Assembly (NCBI GenBank): GCA_964646625.1 | Contig: CAZYHC010000015.1 | Span: 31,496 to 95,495, forward strand | DNA: 64,000 nucleotides | Source: DAOULT01 sp964646625 | GTDB lineage: Bacteria > Chloroflexota > Anaerolineae > CAZYHC01 | Reading direction: 5' to 3' | Shown: positions 57,222 through 64,000 of the stretch, in pieces | How positions within the stretch are numbered: the first letter of the stretch is position 1 | How the letters are laid out: each line of letters opens with the position of its first letter | Notes under the pieces: generated by a model | Told to the model about the DNA's origin: nothing | The model's database searches: none | Seen by the model: the letters and a program-made list of their open reading frames with translations, nothing else | Translations under genes and position numbers: made by a program

Positions 57222-59270
57222 CTATTCTTCCTCGATGTGCAAGAAGCCGTACTCATCCACGCTAACTTTCTGACCGGGGAAGACCACCGTGGTGGCTGCC
57301 GGCTCCTCGATGATTAGCGGCCCACTGAGCGTCGTGCCGGAAGGTAACAGCTCGCGCTCGTAGGTGGGGCTTATGCGGAAGCCTAGCTCGTCGAAATTGA
57401 CGTTGCGCTCCCCTTTCAGCGCTTTTTCCGCGCTGCCGGCCTTGCTGGCGTTGATGCGCCTGATTTCCGGTTTCTTGACCTGGCCCAGCGCCGTCAGGTG
57501 GAAGTTGACCAACTCCACGGGCGACTCCAGGCGGAAAGTATAGGCGTGATCGTGCAGTTGATGGAAGCGTTCGTTGATCTGGGGCATCTCTTCAGCGGTC
57601 AACTGGCCGCCGGGGATGGGCACCTTGACGGTGTGTTCCTGGCCCAGGTAACGCATGTCGGCATGACGCTGGAAGACGATGCGGTCGCGCTCCACCTTTT
57701 CAACCAGCAGGTCTTTGGTAGCCTGCTCTTCCATCTCCATGAAGGCCGCGCTCAGGTCGGCAGCGTCGATCTGGTCGGTGCGCGTTACCCAGGTGCGGAT
57801 GTAGTCCTGGCGCAGGTCGGTCATCAGCATCCCCCAGGCGGAGAAAACAGCCGGTTCGGTGGGCACGATGATCTTCTTGACCCTCAACTCACGGGCCAGG
57901 GCCGCGGCGTGCATTGAGCCGCCGCCCCCGAAGGCCACCATCGTGAAGTCCCGCGGATCGTAGCCGCGTCGTACCGAGACCAGTTTCAGGGCCGTGACCA
58001 TGTTGGCGTCGGCCATGCGGATGACGCCCATGGCCGCCTCCTCGACGCTTATGTCGAAGGCAGCGGCGATCTTCTGGAGGGCGGCGCGGGATTTATCGGG
58101 ATAGATTTTGAGCTCCCCGCCCAGGAAGTACTCGGGGTTGATGCGGCCCGCCACCACGTTGGCATCGGTGACGGTTGGCTCCCGGCCTCCGATCCCATAG
58201 CAGGCCGGGCCAGGCACCGCTCCGGCGCTGACCGGCCCCACGCGCAGCGCCCCGGCGCGGTCGATCCAGGCGATAGAGCCGCCGCCGGCCCCGATCTCCA
58301 CAATGTCCACCGTAGGCACCAGGATGGGATAGCCCGCCCAGTCACGGCGGTAGCCCAGCTTGTACTCGGTGGTGATCTTGGGTTGGCCTCCTTCCACCAG
58401 CGAGGATTTGACCGTGGTCCCGCCGATGTCGATGGAGATCACGTCCGGTTCGCCCACCAATTCGCCGATGACCGCCGCCCCGATGACGCCGGCCACCGGC
58501 CCGGATTCCACCGTGTTGATGGGCGCTCGACGGGCCAGCTCAAAGGTGACGGTCCCCCCATTGGACTGCATGATGTGACCGACCGGGGCCATGCCCATCT
58601 CCCCCAGGTCCTTTTCCAGGGCGTTGAGATAGCGGACGGCGATAGGGTGCACGTAACTGTTGAGCACGGTCGTGTTGGTGCGCTCGTACTCCCGCCACTC
58701 CTGGGTGATCTCGTGGGAGAGGGTGACGGGGATGTCGGGCACCATCTCTCTGACGATCTCTCCACAGCGTTTCTCGTGGTCGGGGTTGGCGTAGGAGTGC
58801 AGGAAGCAGACGGCAATGGCCTCCACCCTCTCTTTCTTGAGGAACTCCACCGCCTTTTTAACGTCTTCCTCGTTCAGAGGGATGAGCGCCTCGCCCTTGT
58901 AGTTGACCCGCTCCTCCACCTCCAGCCGCAGATGGCGGGGCACGAAGGGTTCAGGCTTGGTGTAGTACATGTTGTAGATATCGGGCCGGTTGGCGCGCCC
59001 GATCTGGAGCACGTCCCGGAAGCCCCTGGTGGTGATCAGCCCTGTTTTGACGCCCTTGCGCTCGGTCAGGGCGTTGATGATGATGGTCGAACCGTGGACG
59101 AAAAAGCTCGTATCAGACACGTTAATGCCCGACTTCTTCAACGTATCTTCCACCCCGATGGCGAAGTTGTGGGGGGTGGTCGAGGCTTTGGTCATCCCGA
59201 TCTCACCGGTCGCTTCGTCCAGGTAGACCAGGTCGGTGAACGTGCCACCGACGTCGCTTGCTACTCGCAT
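57222..59270 (-). CDS. hyuA: Hydantoinase A/oxoprolinase-type subunit (HyuA)
   Basis: A 682-residue ATPase-domain protein. It starts MRVASDVGGTFTDLVYLDE, the HyuA phosphate motif, and contains GSTIIINALTERKGVKTGLI, GPVAGVIGAAVIGELVG, DIGGTTVKSSLVEGG and GGGGSMHAAALA. The ATG at 59270 has an AAGGAGGA site; an upstream ATG does not. Together with HyuB it forms an ATP-dependent ring-opening enzyme of the hydantoinase/oxoprolinase group. The two genes are 14 bases apart in one operon. Confidence 0.93.
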   Translation of the reverse strand: MRVASDVGGTFTDLVYLDEATGEIGMTKASTTPHNFAIGVEDTLKKSGINVSDTSFFVHGSTIIINALTERKGVKTGLITTRGFRDVLQIGRANRPDIYNMYYTKPEPFVPRHLRLEVEERVNYKGEALIPLNEEDVKKAVEFLKKERVEAIAVCFLHSYANPDHEKRCGEIVREMVPDIPVTLSHEITQEWREYERTNTTVLNSYVHPIAVRYLNALEKDLGEMGMAPVGHIMQSNGGTVTFELARRAPINTVESGPVAGVIGAAVIGELVGEPDVISIDIGGTTVKSSLVEGGQPKITTEYKLGYRRDWAGYPILVPTVDIVEIGAGGGSIAWIDRAGALRVGPVSAGAVPGPACYGIGGREPTVTDANVVAGRINPEYFLGGELKIYPDKSRAALQKIAAAFDISVEEAAMGVIRMADANMVTALKLVSVRRGYDPRDFTMVAFGGGGSMHAAALARELRVKKIIVPTEPAVFSAWGMLMTDLRQDYIRTWVTRTDQIDAADLSAAFMEMEEQATKDLLVEKVERDRIVFQRHADMRYLGQEHTVKVPIPGGQLTAEEMPQINERFHQLHDHAYTFRLESPVELVNFHLTALGQVKKPEIRRINASKAGSAEKALKGERNVNFDELGFRISPTYERELLPSGTTLSGPLIIEEPAATTVVFPGQKVSVDEYGFLHIEEE

Positions 59271-59305
59271 CGAGTGTTCCTCCTTCCTTAAATTCATTTT
59301 TTAAC

Positions 59306-59375
59306 CGTAGCGGACACGGATTTCTTTCACGGATGTCACGGATTATCCGCGAAATCCGTGACCATAATCCGTGTC
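59306..59375. repeat. Repeat of the CACGGATT type
   Basis: Imperfect inverted units CACGGATTTCTTTCACGGAT, ATTATCCGCGAAATCCGTG and ATAATCCGTGTCGG. A single copy in this window, intergenic. Confidence 0.6.
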
Positions 59376-59380
59376 GGCTG

Positions 59381-59408
59381 TTGACAAAATATAGCCTATG
59401 GCTATAAT
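59381..59408 (+). promoter_or_regulatory. Consensus promoter of vapBC with palindromic operator
   Basis: TTGACA (59381-59386), a 16-nt spacer and TATAAT (59403-59408). A perfect 6-3-6 inverted repeat, ATAGCC TAT GGCTAT (59391-59405), overlaps the spacer and -10, where a ribbon-helix-helix antitoxin could bind. Confidence 0.8.
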
Positions 59409-59443
59409 CAGTATAGACATCTTTGTAATGAACGAGGTGAGCG

Positions 59444-59707
59444 ATGGCTACTAAAGTTATGGTTTCCCTCCCCGACGAATTACTGGCCGAGATTGACCGC
59501 CTTGCTGAAGAAGAGCGCCGCAGCCGCAGCGAATTGCTGGGCGAGGCGATGCGGCTCTACATCGAGGCCCGGCGGTTGAACAAAGGGCCTGGCAGTGACC
59601 CCGACGTGCGGCAGGCCGTGGCTGTGCAGGATGCCCTGGCTCAACTGTCTCCCGGCCATGGCGAAGATAGCAGCGCCGATATTCGACGCTGGCGAGAGGC
59701 CCGCTGA
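59444..59707 (+). CDS. Ribbon-helix-helix antitoxin (VapB-like)
   Basis: An 87-residue protein with an N-terminal ribbon-helix-helix: TKVMVSLPDELLAEIDRLAEE then RSRSELLGEAMRLYIEA. The C-terminal part would wrap around the toxin. It probably binds the palindrome at 59391-59405 and represses its own promoter. The stop overlaps the vapC start by one base. It forms the antitoxin half of a VapBC-type pair. Confidence 0.9.
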   Translation: MATKVMVSLPDELLAEIDRLAEEERRSRSELLGEAMRLYIEARRLNKGPGSDPDVRQAVAVQDALAQLSPGHGEDSSADIRRWREAR

Positions 59708-60156
59708 TGTCTTCTGCCTTTGTCCTCGACACCTCGGTTATCGTCAAGTGGTTTCGTCAGGGCGAGGTGTTAGCTGACCATGCTCTGGCTTTGCGTACCG
59801 CCTATCTGGAAGGCGAGATCGCTATCGCCGTACCGGCGTTGCTGGCCTACGAACTGGCGAACGTGCTGCGCTACAAGGGCGACCTGACCACAGCCCTGGT
59901 GGAGGAAGCGGTACAGAGTCTTTTCGATATGGCCTTGAACTGGGTGCCTCCTTCGGTGGCGGTAATGCGGCGGGCAGTGACCATTGCTCGTGAGTACGAA
60001 GTGACGGTGTATGATGCCGCTTTCATCGCTGTGGCTGAATCGTTGGGGGCAGTTTTCGTCACCGCCGATGAGCGGCTGGCACAGAAGCTGGCGCCGCTTT
60101 CCTTTGTGCATTTCCTGGGAAATGAAATTCAGAAACTCCTGTCGGAGGTGAAATGA
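59707..60156 (+). CDS. vapC: PIN-domain toxin (VapC-like)
   Basis: A 149-residue PIN-domain protein. The four acidic residues of the active site are present: Asp8 (LDTSV), Glu49 (AYELANVL), Asp103 (VYDAAFIA) and Asp121 (TADERL). It would be a ribonuclease, held inactive by the upstream antitoxin. The gene is coupled by a one-base overlap. It follows the antitoxin as in typical VapBC operons. Confidence 0.92.
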   Translation: MSSAFVLDTSVIVKWFRQGEVLADHALALRTAYLEGEIAIAVPALLAYELANVLRYKGDLTTALVEEAVQSLFDMALNWVPPSVAVMRRAVTIAREYEVTVYDAAFIAVAESLGAVFVTADERLAQKLAPLSFVHFLGNEIQKLLSEVK

Positions 60157-60221
60157 TATGGTTACAAGTTGGACAGTTTTGCTCTATAATTGCGTTGAAT
60201 ATTCCGCTCAAGGTTTACCCC

Positions 60222-60302
60222 CTGAATCACGAATGGACGAATATAGCGAATTCCGCGAATCATTCGTTCCATTCGTCTCATTCGCTCATTCGCGATTCAG
60301 AA
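60222..60302. repeat. ATTCG-type degenerate repeat
   Basis: Multiple units of GAATGGACGAAT, ATTCGTTCCATTCG and CATTCGCG around a complementary core. It lies between vapC and the gamma-carbonic-anhydrase-like gene and reaches into the latter at its end. Confidence 0.55.
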
Positions 60303-60897
60303 TCTTGTCCTCCTTATGTCTCTCCAGGGCTTTGGCATAGCGCCGTGTAAGCTCTGGCATGATCGTTTCCCCGGCGGGCGCCCGCTCCAGGCCGAACACC
60401 TGGCGCGGAAAGTTCAAGGGTTCCTGAATGGCCCAAATTTTCTCGTGGTCTTTGGGGGGCAGGATCTCGGCGGGGTCGCCTACTGCGATCCAGCCGATAG
60501 GCACCAGGGCATCCGGCGGCAGGGTGGTCTTAAGGTGAACGACTCCGTTGATCCGCACTTCGGCCCGCGTGCCGATCCGGGCCCCGTTGAAGATGGTAGC
60601 GCCTGTGGCCAGAAATACGTTGTCCTCCACCGTGCAGCCGGTCAGGTAGGCGCGTGGCCCCACCAGCACGTGGTCGCCAATGTGGGTTGGATGCCAACGT
60701 GTGCCCCTGATGACCGCGTTCTCCATGATGATGCAGTGCGCCCCGACGACCACAGGCCCTCCCTCCGCCGCCAGCACTGCCCCGAAGAGAACGCGGCTGT
60801 TCTCCCCGATGGTCACGTCCCCACAGATCACCGCATTAGGGGCAACGTAGGCCGATTCGTGGATGTTCGGACGCTTCCCCCGATGTTCGAGCAGCAA
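60286..60897 (-). CDS. Gamma-class carbonic anhydrase-like / hexapeptide-repeat protein
   Basis: A 203-residue left-handed beta-helix protein. It has repeated hexapeptides and a zinc-type His pattern in GGPVVVGAHCIIMENAVIRG, RWHPTHIGDHVLVG, plus the start NIHESAYVAPNAVICGDVTIG. It resembles gamma carbonic anhydrase and CaiE/PaaY-type proteins. Its last residues (KILNRE) are read from the adjacent ATTCG-type repeat, so the original end may have been altered. Enzyme activity is plausible but not certain. Confidence 0.88.
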   Translation of the reverse strand: MLLEHRGKRPNIHESAYVAPNAVICGDVTIGENSRVLFGAVLAAEGGPVVVGAHCIIMENAVIRGTRWHPTHIGDHVLVGPRAYLTGCTVEDNVFLATGATIFNGARIGTRAEVRINGVVHLKTTLPPDALVPIGWIAVGDPAEILPPKDHEKIWAIQEPLNFPRQVFGLERAPAGETIMPELTRRYAKALERHKEDKILNRE

Positions 60898-60922
60898 TAG
60901 CTATACCTCCGATCTCCAACCT

Positions 60923-61903
60923 CTAACTTCCAGCATAAAGATGGCAGCGCACGGTATGCCCCTCCTCCACCTCGACCATGACCGGATCCACCTCGGAGCA
61001 GATTTCCATTTTTTCGGGACAGCGCAGGTGAAAACTGCACCCGCTGGGGATATTGACCGGGCTGGGGATCTCGCCGGTGGAAAATATCCTTTTGGGCTTG
61101 ACCTCCTCTTCGGCCTTCGAAACGACCGGAATAGAGGAGATGAGCATCCGGGTATAGGGATGGTACGGGTTGCGGAAGAACTCGGTGGCCTCGGCGATCT
61201 CGCAGATCTTGCCCAGGTACATGATCGCCACCCGCGAGGCCACGTTTCGCATCAGGCTCAGGTCGTGAGTGATAAACAGGTAGGATAGCTGGAATTCGTT
61301 CTGCAAGCGGATGAGGAGGTTGATGATTTTGGCCTGGATGGAAACGTCCAGGGCCGAGGTCGGCTCGTCGAGGATGACGAAAGCAGGCTCGGTGGCCAAC
61401 GCCCTGGCGATAGCCACCATTTGCTTCTCGCCCCCGCCTATCATCTGGGGATATTTATACATATAATCTGGGGGCAGTTCCACCATTTCTAGCAGCCGGG
61501 CAACCTGTTCCAGCCGATCTTCTTGCGGGCGGTGGATCTGGAGCGGCAGCTCTATAATCTGTTTGATGGTTCGTCTGGGGTTCAGGGACGAGCCGGGGTC
61601 CTGGTAAACGATCTGGATTTCCTTCTTGAGAGCCAGGGGCCGGTCCTTATTGTTCCCGAACAGGCTTTGCCCCCGAAAGCTGATGTCGCCTTCGGTCGGC
61701 CAGTACATGCCGATCGTGGTGTAAGCGACGGTACTCTTGCCGGAGCCGGATTCGCCGACCAGGCCGAAGGTCTCTCCCTCCCGCATGGTGAAGGAGATAC
61801 CATCCACCGCCTTGACGGTGATGGGCTGTCGTTTCAAAAGGCCGGTGTGCCCGATGACGAAATACTTTTTCAGAGCGGTGACAGTCAGGATATCGGTCGT
61901 CAT
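60923..61903 (-). CDS. oppF: Oligopeptide ABC transporter ATPase (OppF type)
   Basis: A 326-residue ATPase. Walker A is GESGSGKSTV, and the D-loop region FVILDEPTSALDVSIQAKI is standard. The signature before the second half reads MIGGGEKQMVAIARALA, a variant of the common LSGGQRQR, with GGGEK in place of SGGQ. It ends with the zinc-type Cys stretch CSFHLRCPEKMEIC seen in OppF/DppF. It powers the peptide importer with OppD. It starts four bases within the OppD end. Confidence 0.93.
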   Translation of the reverse strand: MTTDILTVTALKKYFVIGHTGLLKRQPITVKAVDGISFTMREGETFGLVGESGSGKSTVAYTTIGMYWPTEGDISFRGQSLFGNNKDRPLALKKEIQIVYQDPGSSLNPRRTIKQIIELPLQIHRPQEDRLEQVARLLEMVELPPDYMYKYPQMIGGGEKQMVAIARALATEPAFVILDEPTSALDVSIQAKIINLLIRLQNEFQLSYLFITHDLSLMRNVASRVAIMYLGKICEIAEATEFFRNPYHPYTRMLISSIPVVSKAEEEVKPKRIFSTGEIPSPVNIPSGCSFHLRCPEKMEICSEVDPVMVEVEEGHTVRCHLYAGS

Positions 61904-62892
61904 GGGATTTCCTTTCCGTCCTCTTTGTAGAGAAAGCAGGCCACTTCATGGTCGTGGCTGACTCTGTAGAAGTGGGGTTTGTCTCGCCGACAGATATTCA
62001 TCGCGCGGGAGCAACGGGTATGAAACCGGCAGCCCTGCGGCGGGTCGAGATAATCAGGGATCCGCCCCGCGATGCCGTCGGCGATGCCGCCCCCTGTCAG
62101 CTTAGGGACGGCCTCCATCAACCCATGAGTGTAGGGGTGAAGCGGGTGAGAGAAGAGTTCCTCTGTGGCCGTCATCTCAACCATGTTGCCGGCGTACATA
62201 ACGTACACCCGGTCGGTCGTCTCCCGCACCACCCCCAGGGTGTGGGTGATGAGGATGACGGAGGTGTCCTTTTCCTCCACCAAGCGGTGCAACAGCCGCA
62301 GGATCTGATCCTGGATGGTGACATCCAGGGAGGTGCCTGGCTCATCGGCGATGAGCAGTTCCCCGCTGGTGGCCAGGGCCATGGCGATGCAGACTCGCTG
62401 CCGCATCCCGCCGCTGAGTTGGATGGGGTAGCTATCCAGCATCCGTTCCGGATCGGGCAGGGCCACCTCCTTCAGGGAAGTGATAGCCTGTCGGCGAATG
62501 GCCTTCTTGGACAGTCGTTTCTCCACGGAGTATTTAACGGCCGCTCCCAGTTGTTGACCAACAGTGAAAACCGGATTGAGGGCCGTCGTCGGATCCTGAA
62601 AGATCATCGAAATTCCCTTGCCCCGTACCAGTCGCAGTTCGTTCAGCCCCATCTTGAGGATGTCCTGGCCCTTGAAGTAGATTTCGCCGCCAGGGATGCG
62701 GGCGGGCGGCATGGGCAGGATGCGGAGGATGGCCTTCATGGTGGTGGTCTTGCCACAACCGGTCTCCCCGACCAGGCCCACCCTCTCCCCACTGTGCACG
62801 GTGAAGTTCACTCCATCCAGGACCTGGAGCGTGCCCCCGTAGACGTTGAAATGAACGTATAGGTCCTTGATCTCCAGCAGGGGAGTGTTCAT
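61900..62892 (-). CDS. oppD: Oligopeptide ABC transporter ATPase (OppD type)
   Basis: A 330-residue ATPase. Walker A is GETGCGKTTT, signature LSGGMRQRVCIAMAL, and Walker B LLIADEPGTSLDVTIQDQI. The C-terminal Cys cluster stretch CRFHTRCSRAMNIC is typical. The start is at MNTPLLEIKD (62892), close to the OppC stop; the longer reading from 63024 is not supported. It pairs with OppF to drive peptide uptake. Confidence 0.94.
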   Translation of the reverse strand: MNTPLLEIKDLYVHFNVYGGTLQVLDGVNFTVHSGERVGLVGETGCGKTTTMKAILRILPMPPARIPGGEIYFKGQDILKMGLNELRLVRGKGISMIFQDPTTALNPVFTVGQQLGAAVKYSVEKRLSKKAIRRQAITSLKEVALPDPERMLDSYPIQLSGGMRQRVCIAMALATSGELLIADEPGTSLDVTIQDQILRLLHRLVEEKDTSVILITHTLGVVRETTDRVYVMYAGNMVEMTATEELFSHPLHPYTHGLMEAVPKLTGGGIADGIAGRIPDYLDPPQGCRFHTRCSRAMNICRRDKPHFYRVSHDHEVACFLYKEDGKEIP

Positions 62893-62893
62893 C

Positions 62894-63787
62894 TCAGACC
62901 TCCTCGGCGGCGAACATATCGCGCAGGCCGTCACCCAACAGGTTGAAGCCCAGGACGACGACCACGATAGCCAGGGCGGGAAAGACTGAAATCCACCATT
63001 GCTCTGGCAGGTAGTCGGCTCCACCGGCCACCATGGTCCCCAGGCCGGGCTTCGGGGGCTGCACCCCGAGCCCCACGAAACTGAGCGCCGAGCCGAGAAG
63101 AATGACCCACGCCATGTCGAGGCTCATCTTGGTAAAGATGGGCGAGATACAGTTGGGAAGGATCTCCCTGAAAAGAATGTGGAACTTGCTGGCCCCCATC
63201 GTCTCCGCCGAGCTGACGAAGAACTCATTCCGTAGGGTAGAGGTAAGCCCGTACACCAGCCGGGTATACCACGGCCACCACATCAAGGAGACGGCGATCA
63301 TGGCGTTGAACAGGTTCGGGGTGAGCACCGAGCAAATGGCCAGGGCCAGGATCAGCGGGGGCACCGCCAGGAAAATGTCGGTGATGCGCATGATCACGGT
63401 GTCAAGCCAGGTGCCTTGGTTGTAGCCGGCGATCAGTCCCAGGGTCACTCCCGGCGGGACGACCAGGGTCAGAACGACCGCGCCCATCGTTAGCGAGAAG
63501 CGGAACCCGAAGAAAATCCGGCTCAAAATGTCGCGGCCCATAACATCGGTGCCGAGCAGATAACGCTGACAGGGAGGGAGGCTGGCATTGACAAAGTCAA
63601 CGAACTTACCAGCGTGCTTCGGATAGGGGGCCACCAGCGGAGCGAAAACAGCCAGGAAGACGACCAGGAGGACGGTGCACAGCCCCACGATGGACAGCGG
63701 ATTGCGGGAGAACTTGTACCAGTTGCGGCCCAGCTTTTCCATTATCCTGCTCTTTGGCAGAGCGGGACTCTTTGCCTGTACTGTCAC
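62894..63787 (-). CDS. oppC: Oligopeptide ABC transporter permease (OppC type)
   Basis: A 297-residue permease with six membrane segments. The start is a GTG at 63787 with an AGAGGTG site, giving VTVQAKSPALPKSRIME. Family marks include DVMGRDILSRIFFG and the coupling stretch SSAETMGASKFHILFREILPN. It forms the channel with OppB upstream. The gene is one base from the OppD start. Confidence 0.93.
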   Translation of the reverse strand: MTVQAKSPALPKSRIMEKLGRNWYKFSRNPLSIVGLCTVLLVVFLAVFAPLVAPYPKHAGKFVDFVNASLPPCQRYLLGTDVMGRDILSRIFFGFRFSLTMGAVVLTLVVPPGVTLGLIAGYNQGTWLDTVIMRITDIFLAVPPLILALAICSVLTPNLFNAMIAVSLMWWPWYTRLVYGLTSTLRNEFFVSSAETMGASKFHILFREILPNCISPIFTKMSLDMAWVILLGSALSFVGLGVQPPKPGLGTMVAGGADYLPEQWWISVFPALAIVVVVLGFNLLGDGLRDMFAAEEV

Positions 63788-63788
63788 G

Positions 63789-64000
63789 TTATTCACCTCT
63801 TTGTGGAGCCAGTCGGATTCTGGGGTCGAGCAGACTGATGACCACGTCAACCACGATGTTGACGATGATGAACACCACCCCAAGGGTCAACACCACCCCG
63901 GCGATGGCGTTCAAGTCCTTGCGCAACATGGTATTGATGCCATACCGGGAACTGCCGGGCCAGTTAAAGATCATCTCCACCAGGAAAGCATTGCTCATCG
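63789..64000 (-). CDS. oppB: Oligopeptide ABC transporter permease (OppB type), partial
   Basis: The last 69 or more residues of a permease; the rest lies to the right of the window edge. It contains FLVEMIFNWPGSSRYGINTML and the final membrane segment GVVLTLGVVFIIVNIVVDVV, followed by DPRIRL, typical of OppB ends. It is the first gene of the peptide transporter that reads oppB-oppC-oppD-oppF towards lower coordinates. Confidence 0.9.
   Translation of the reverse strand, partial: MSNAFLVEMIFNWPGSSRYGINTMLRKDLNAIAGVVLTLGVVFIIVNIVVDVVISLLDPRIRLAPQRGE

Noticed and set aside
1..64000. tRNA and rRNA genes
   Set aside because: I looked through the gaps between genes and recognised none; a dedicated search could still find a divergent one.

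Overview
The window looks like a chromosomal piece of an anaerobic bacterium, most likely a Chloroflexota (Anaerolineae-type) genome. This is inferred from gene content and style (CvpA-MutS2 pair, anaerobic siroheme-to-heme route, hgcAB, many small dispersed repeats, fairly high GC), not from a marker gene. No rRNA, tRNA or CRISPR array was seen. All gene starts and motifs were read by eye; no database search was possible.

Layout. 1-281: end of an L,D-transpeptidase. 360-5224: a GH13 alpha-glucosidase divergent from cvpA-mutS2. 5221-22373: a long run of minus-strand genes. From its upstream end it contains a consensus promoter (22463-22491), a sugar ABC transporter (two permeases and a Tat-exported binding protein, no ATPase), a small dimeric alpha/beta-barrel protein, a zinc dehydrogenase, the mercury-methylation pair hgcA-hgcB, an FGGY kinase, an SDR, a GpsA-like dehydrogenase, a beta-propeller surface protein, a TIM-barrel isomerase, a Gfo/Idh oxidoreductase, a URO-D-fold protein, an unknown protein and a PqqD/radical-SAM/SPASM enzyme. 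22607-25021: pyruvate or branched-chain dehydrogenase E2 and E1-beta, without E1-alpha. 25345-28082: rplU-rpmA, two deoxyribosyltransferase-like genes, rpmE and tdk. 28111-29202: queA. 29432-40436: a heme cluster (Met8-like, hemC, cobA-hemD fusion, ahbC, hemB, ahbD, ahbA-ahbB fusion) interrupted by a C39-like peptidase pair, an aldolase, bioY and a cation/proton antiporter. 40426-41612: a HepT/MntA toxin-antitoxin pair and a DUF350 membrane protein. 41985-48937: an Fe-S/thiolation cluster (Rrf2 regulator, cysteine desulfurase, IscU, MnmA) with an ArsA-like ATPase and two tandem exported paralogues inserted. 48949-53537: a small membrane protein, an orphan OppC permease, a membrane-anchored rhodanese with an in-frame TGA that is probably selenocysteine, and an alpha-glucan phosphorylase. 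53650-60897: an M48 protease, an unknown protein, hydantoinase/oxoprolinase HyuB-HyuA, VapBC and a gamma-carbonic-anhydrase-like protein. 60923-64000: an oligopeptide ABC transporter (OppF, OppD, OppC, partial OppB).

How the genes fit together. The heme genes give a nearly complete siroheme-dependent route from aminolevulinate to heme b (HemB, HemC, HemD-CobA, Met8-like, AhbA/B, AhbC, AhbD), as used by anaerobes. The Rrf2-IscS-IscU-MnmA set would supply Fe-S clusters for the radical-SAM enzymes and ferredoxin, and sulfur for tRNA. HgcA and HgcB sit inside what otherwise looks like a sugar or polyol catabolic operon, with hgcA overlapping the end of the dehydrogenase gene.

The most striking items are: hgcAB in a sugar operon; the rhodanese whose TGA replaces the cysteine expected in the active-site region and is followed by a SECIS-like hairpin; and ten copies of a palindromic repeat (arms AGGTGCCTGGCACTT and its relatives), several lying in frame inside protein-coding genes.
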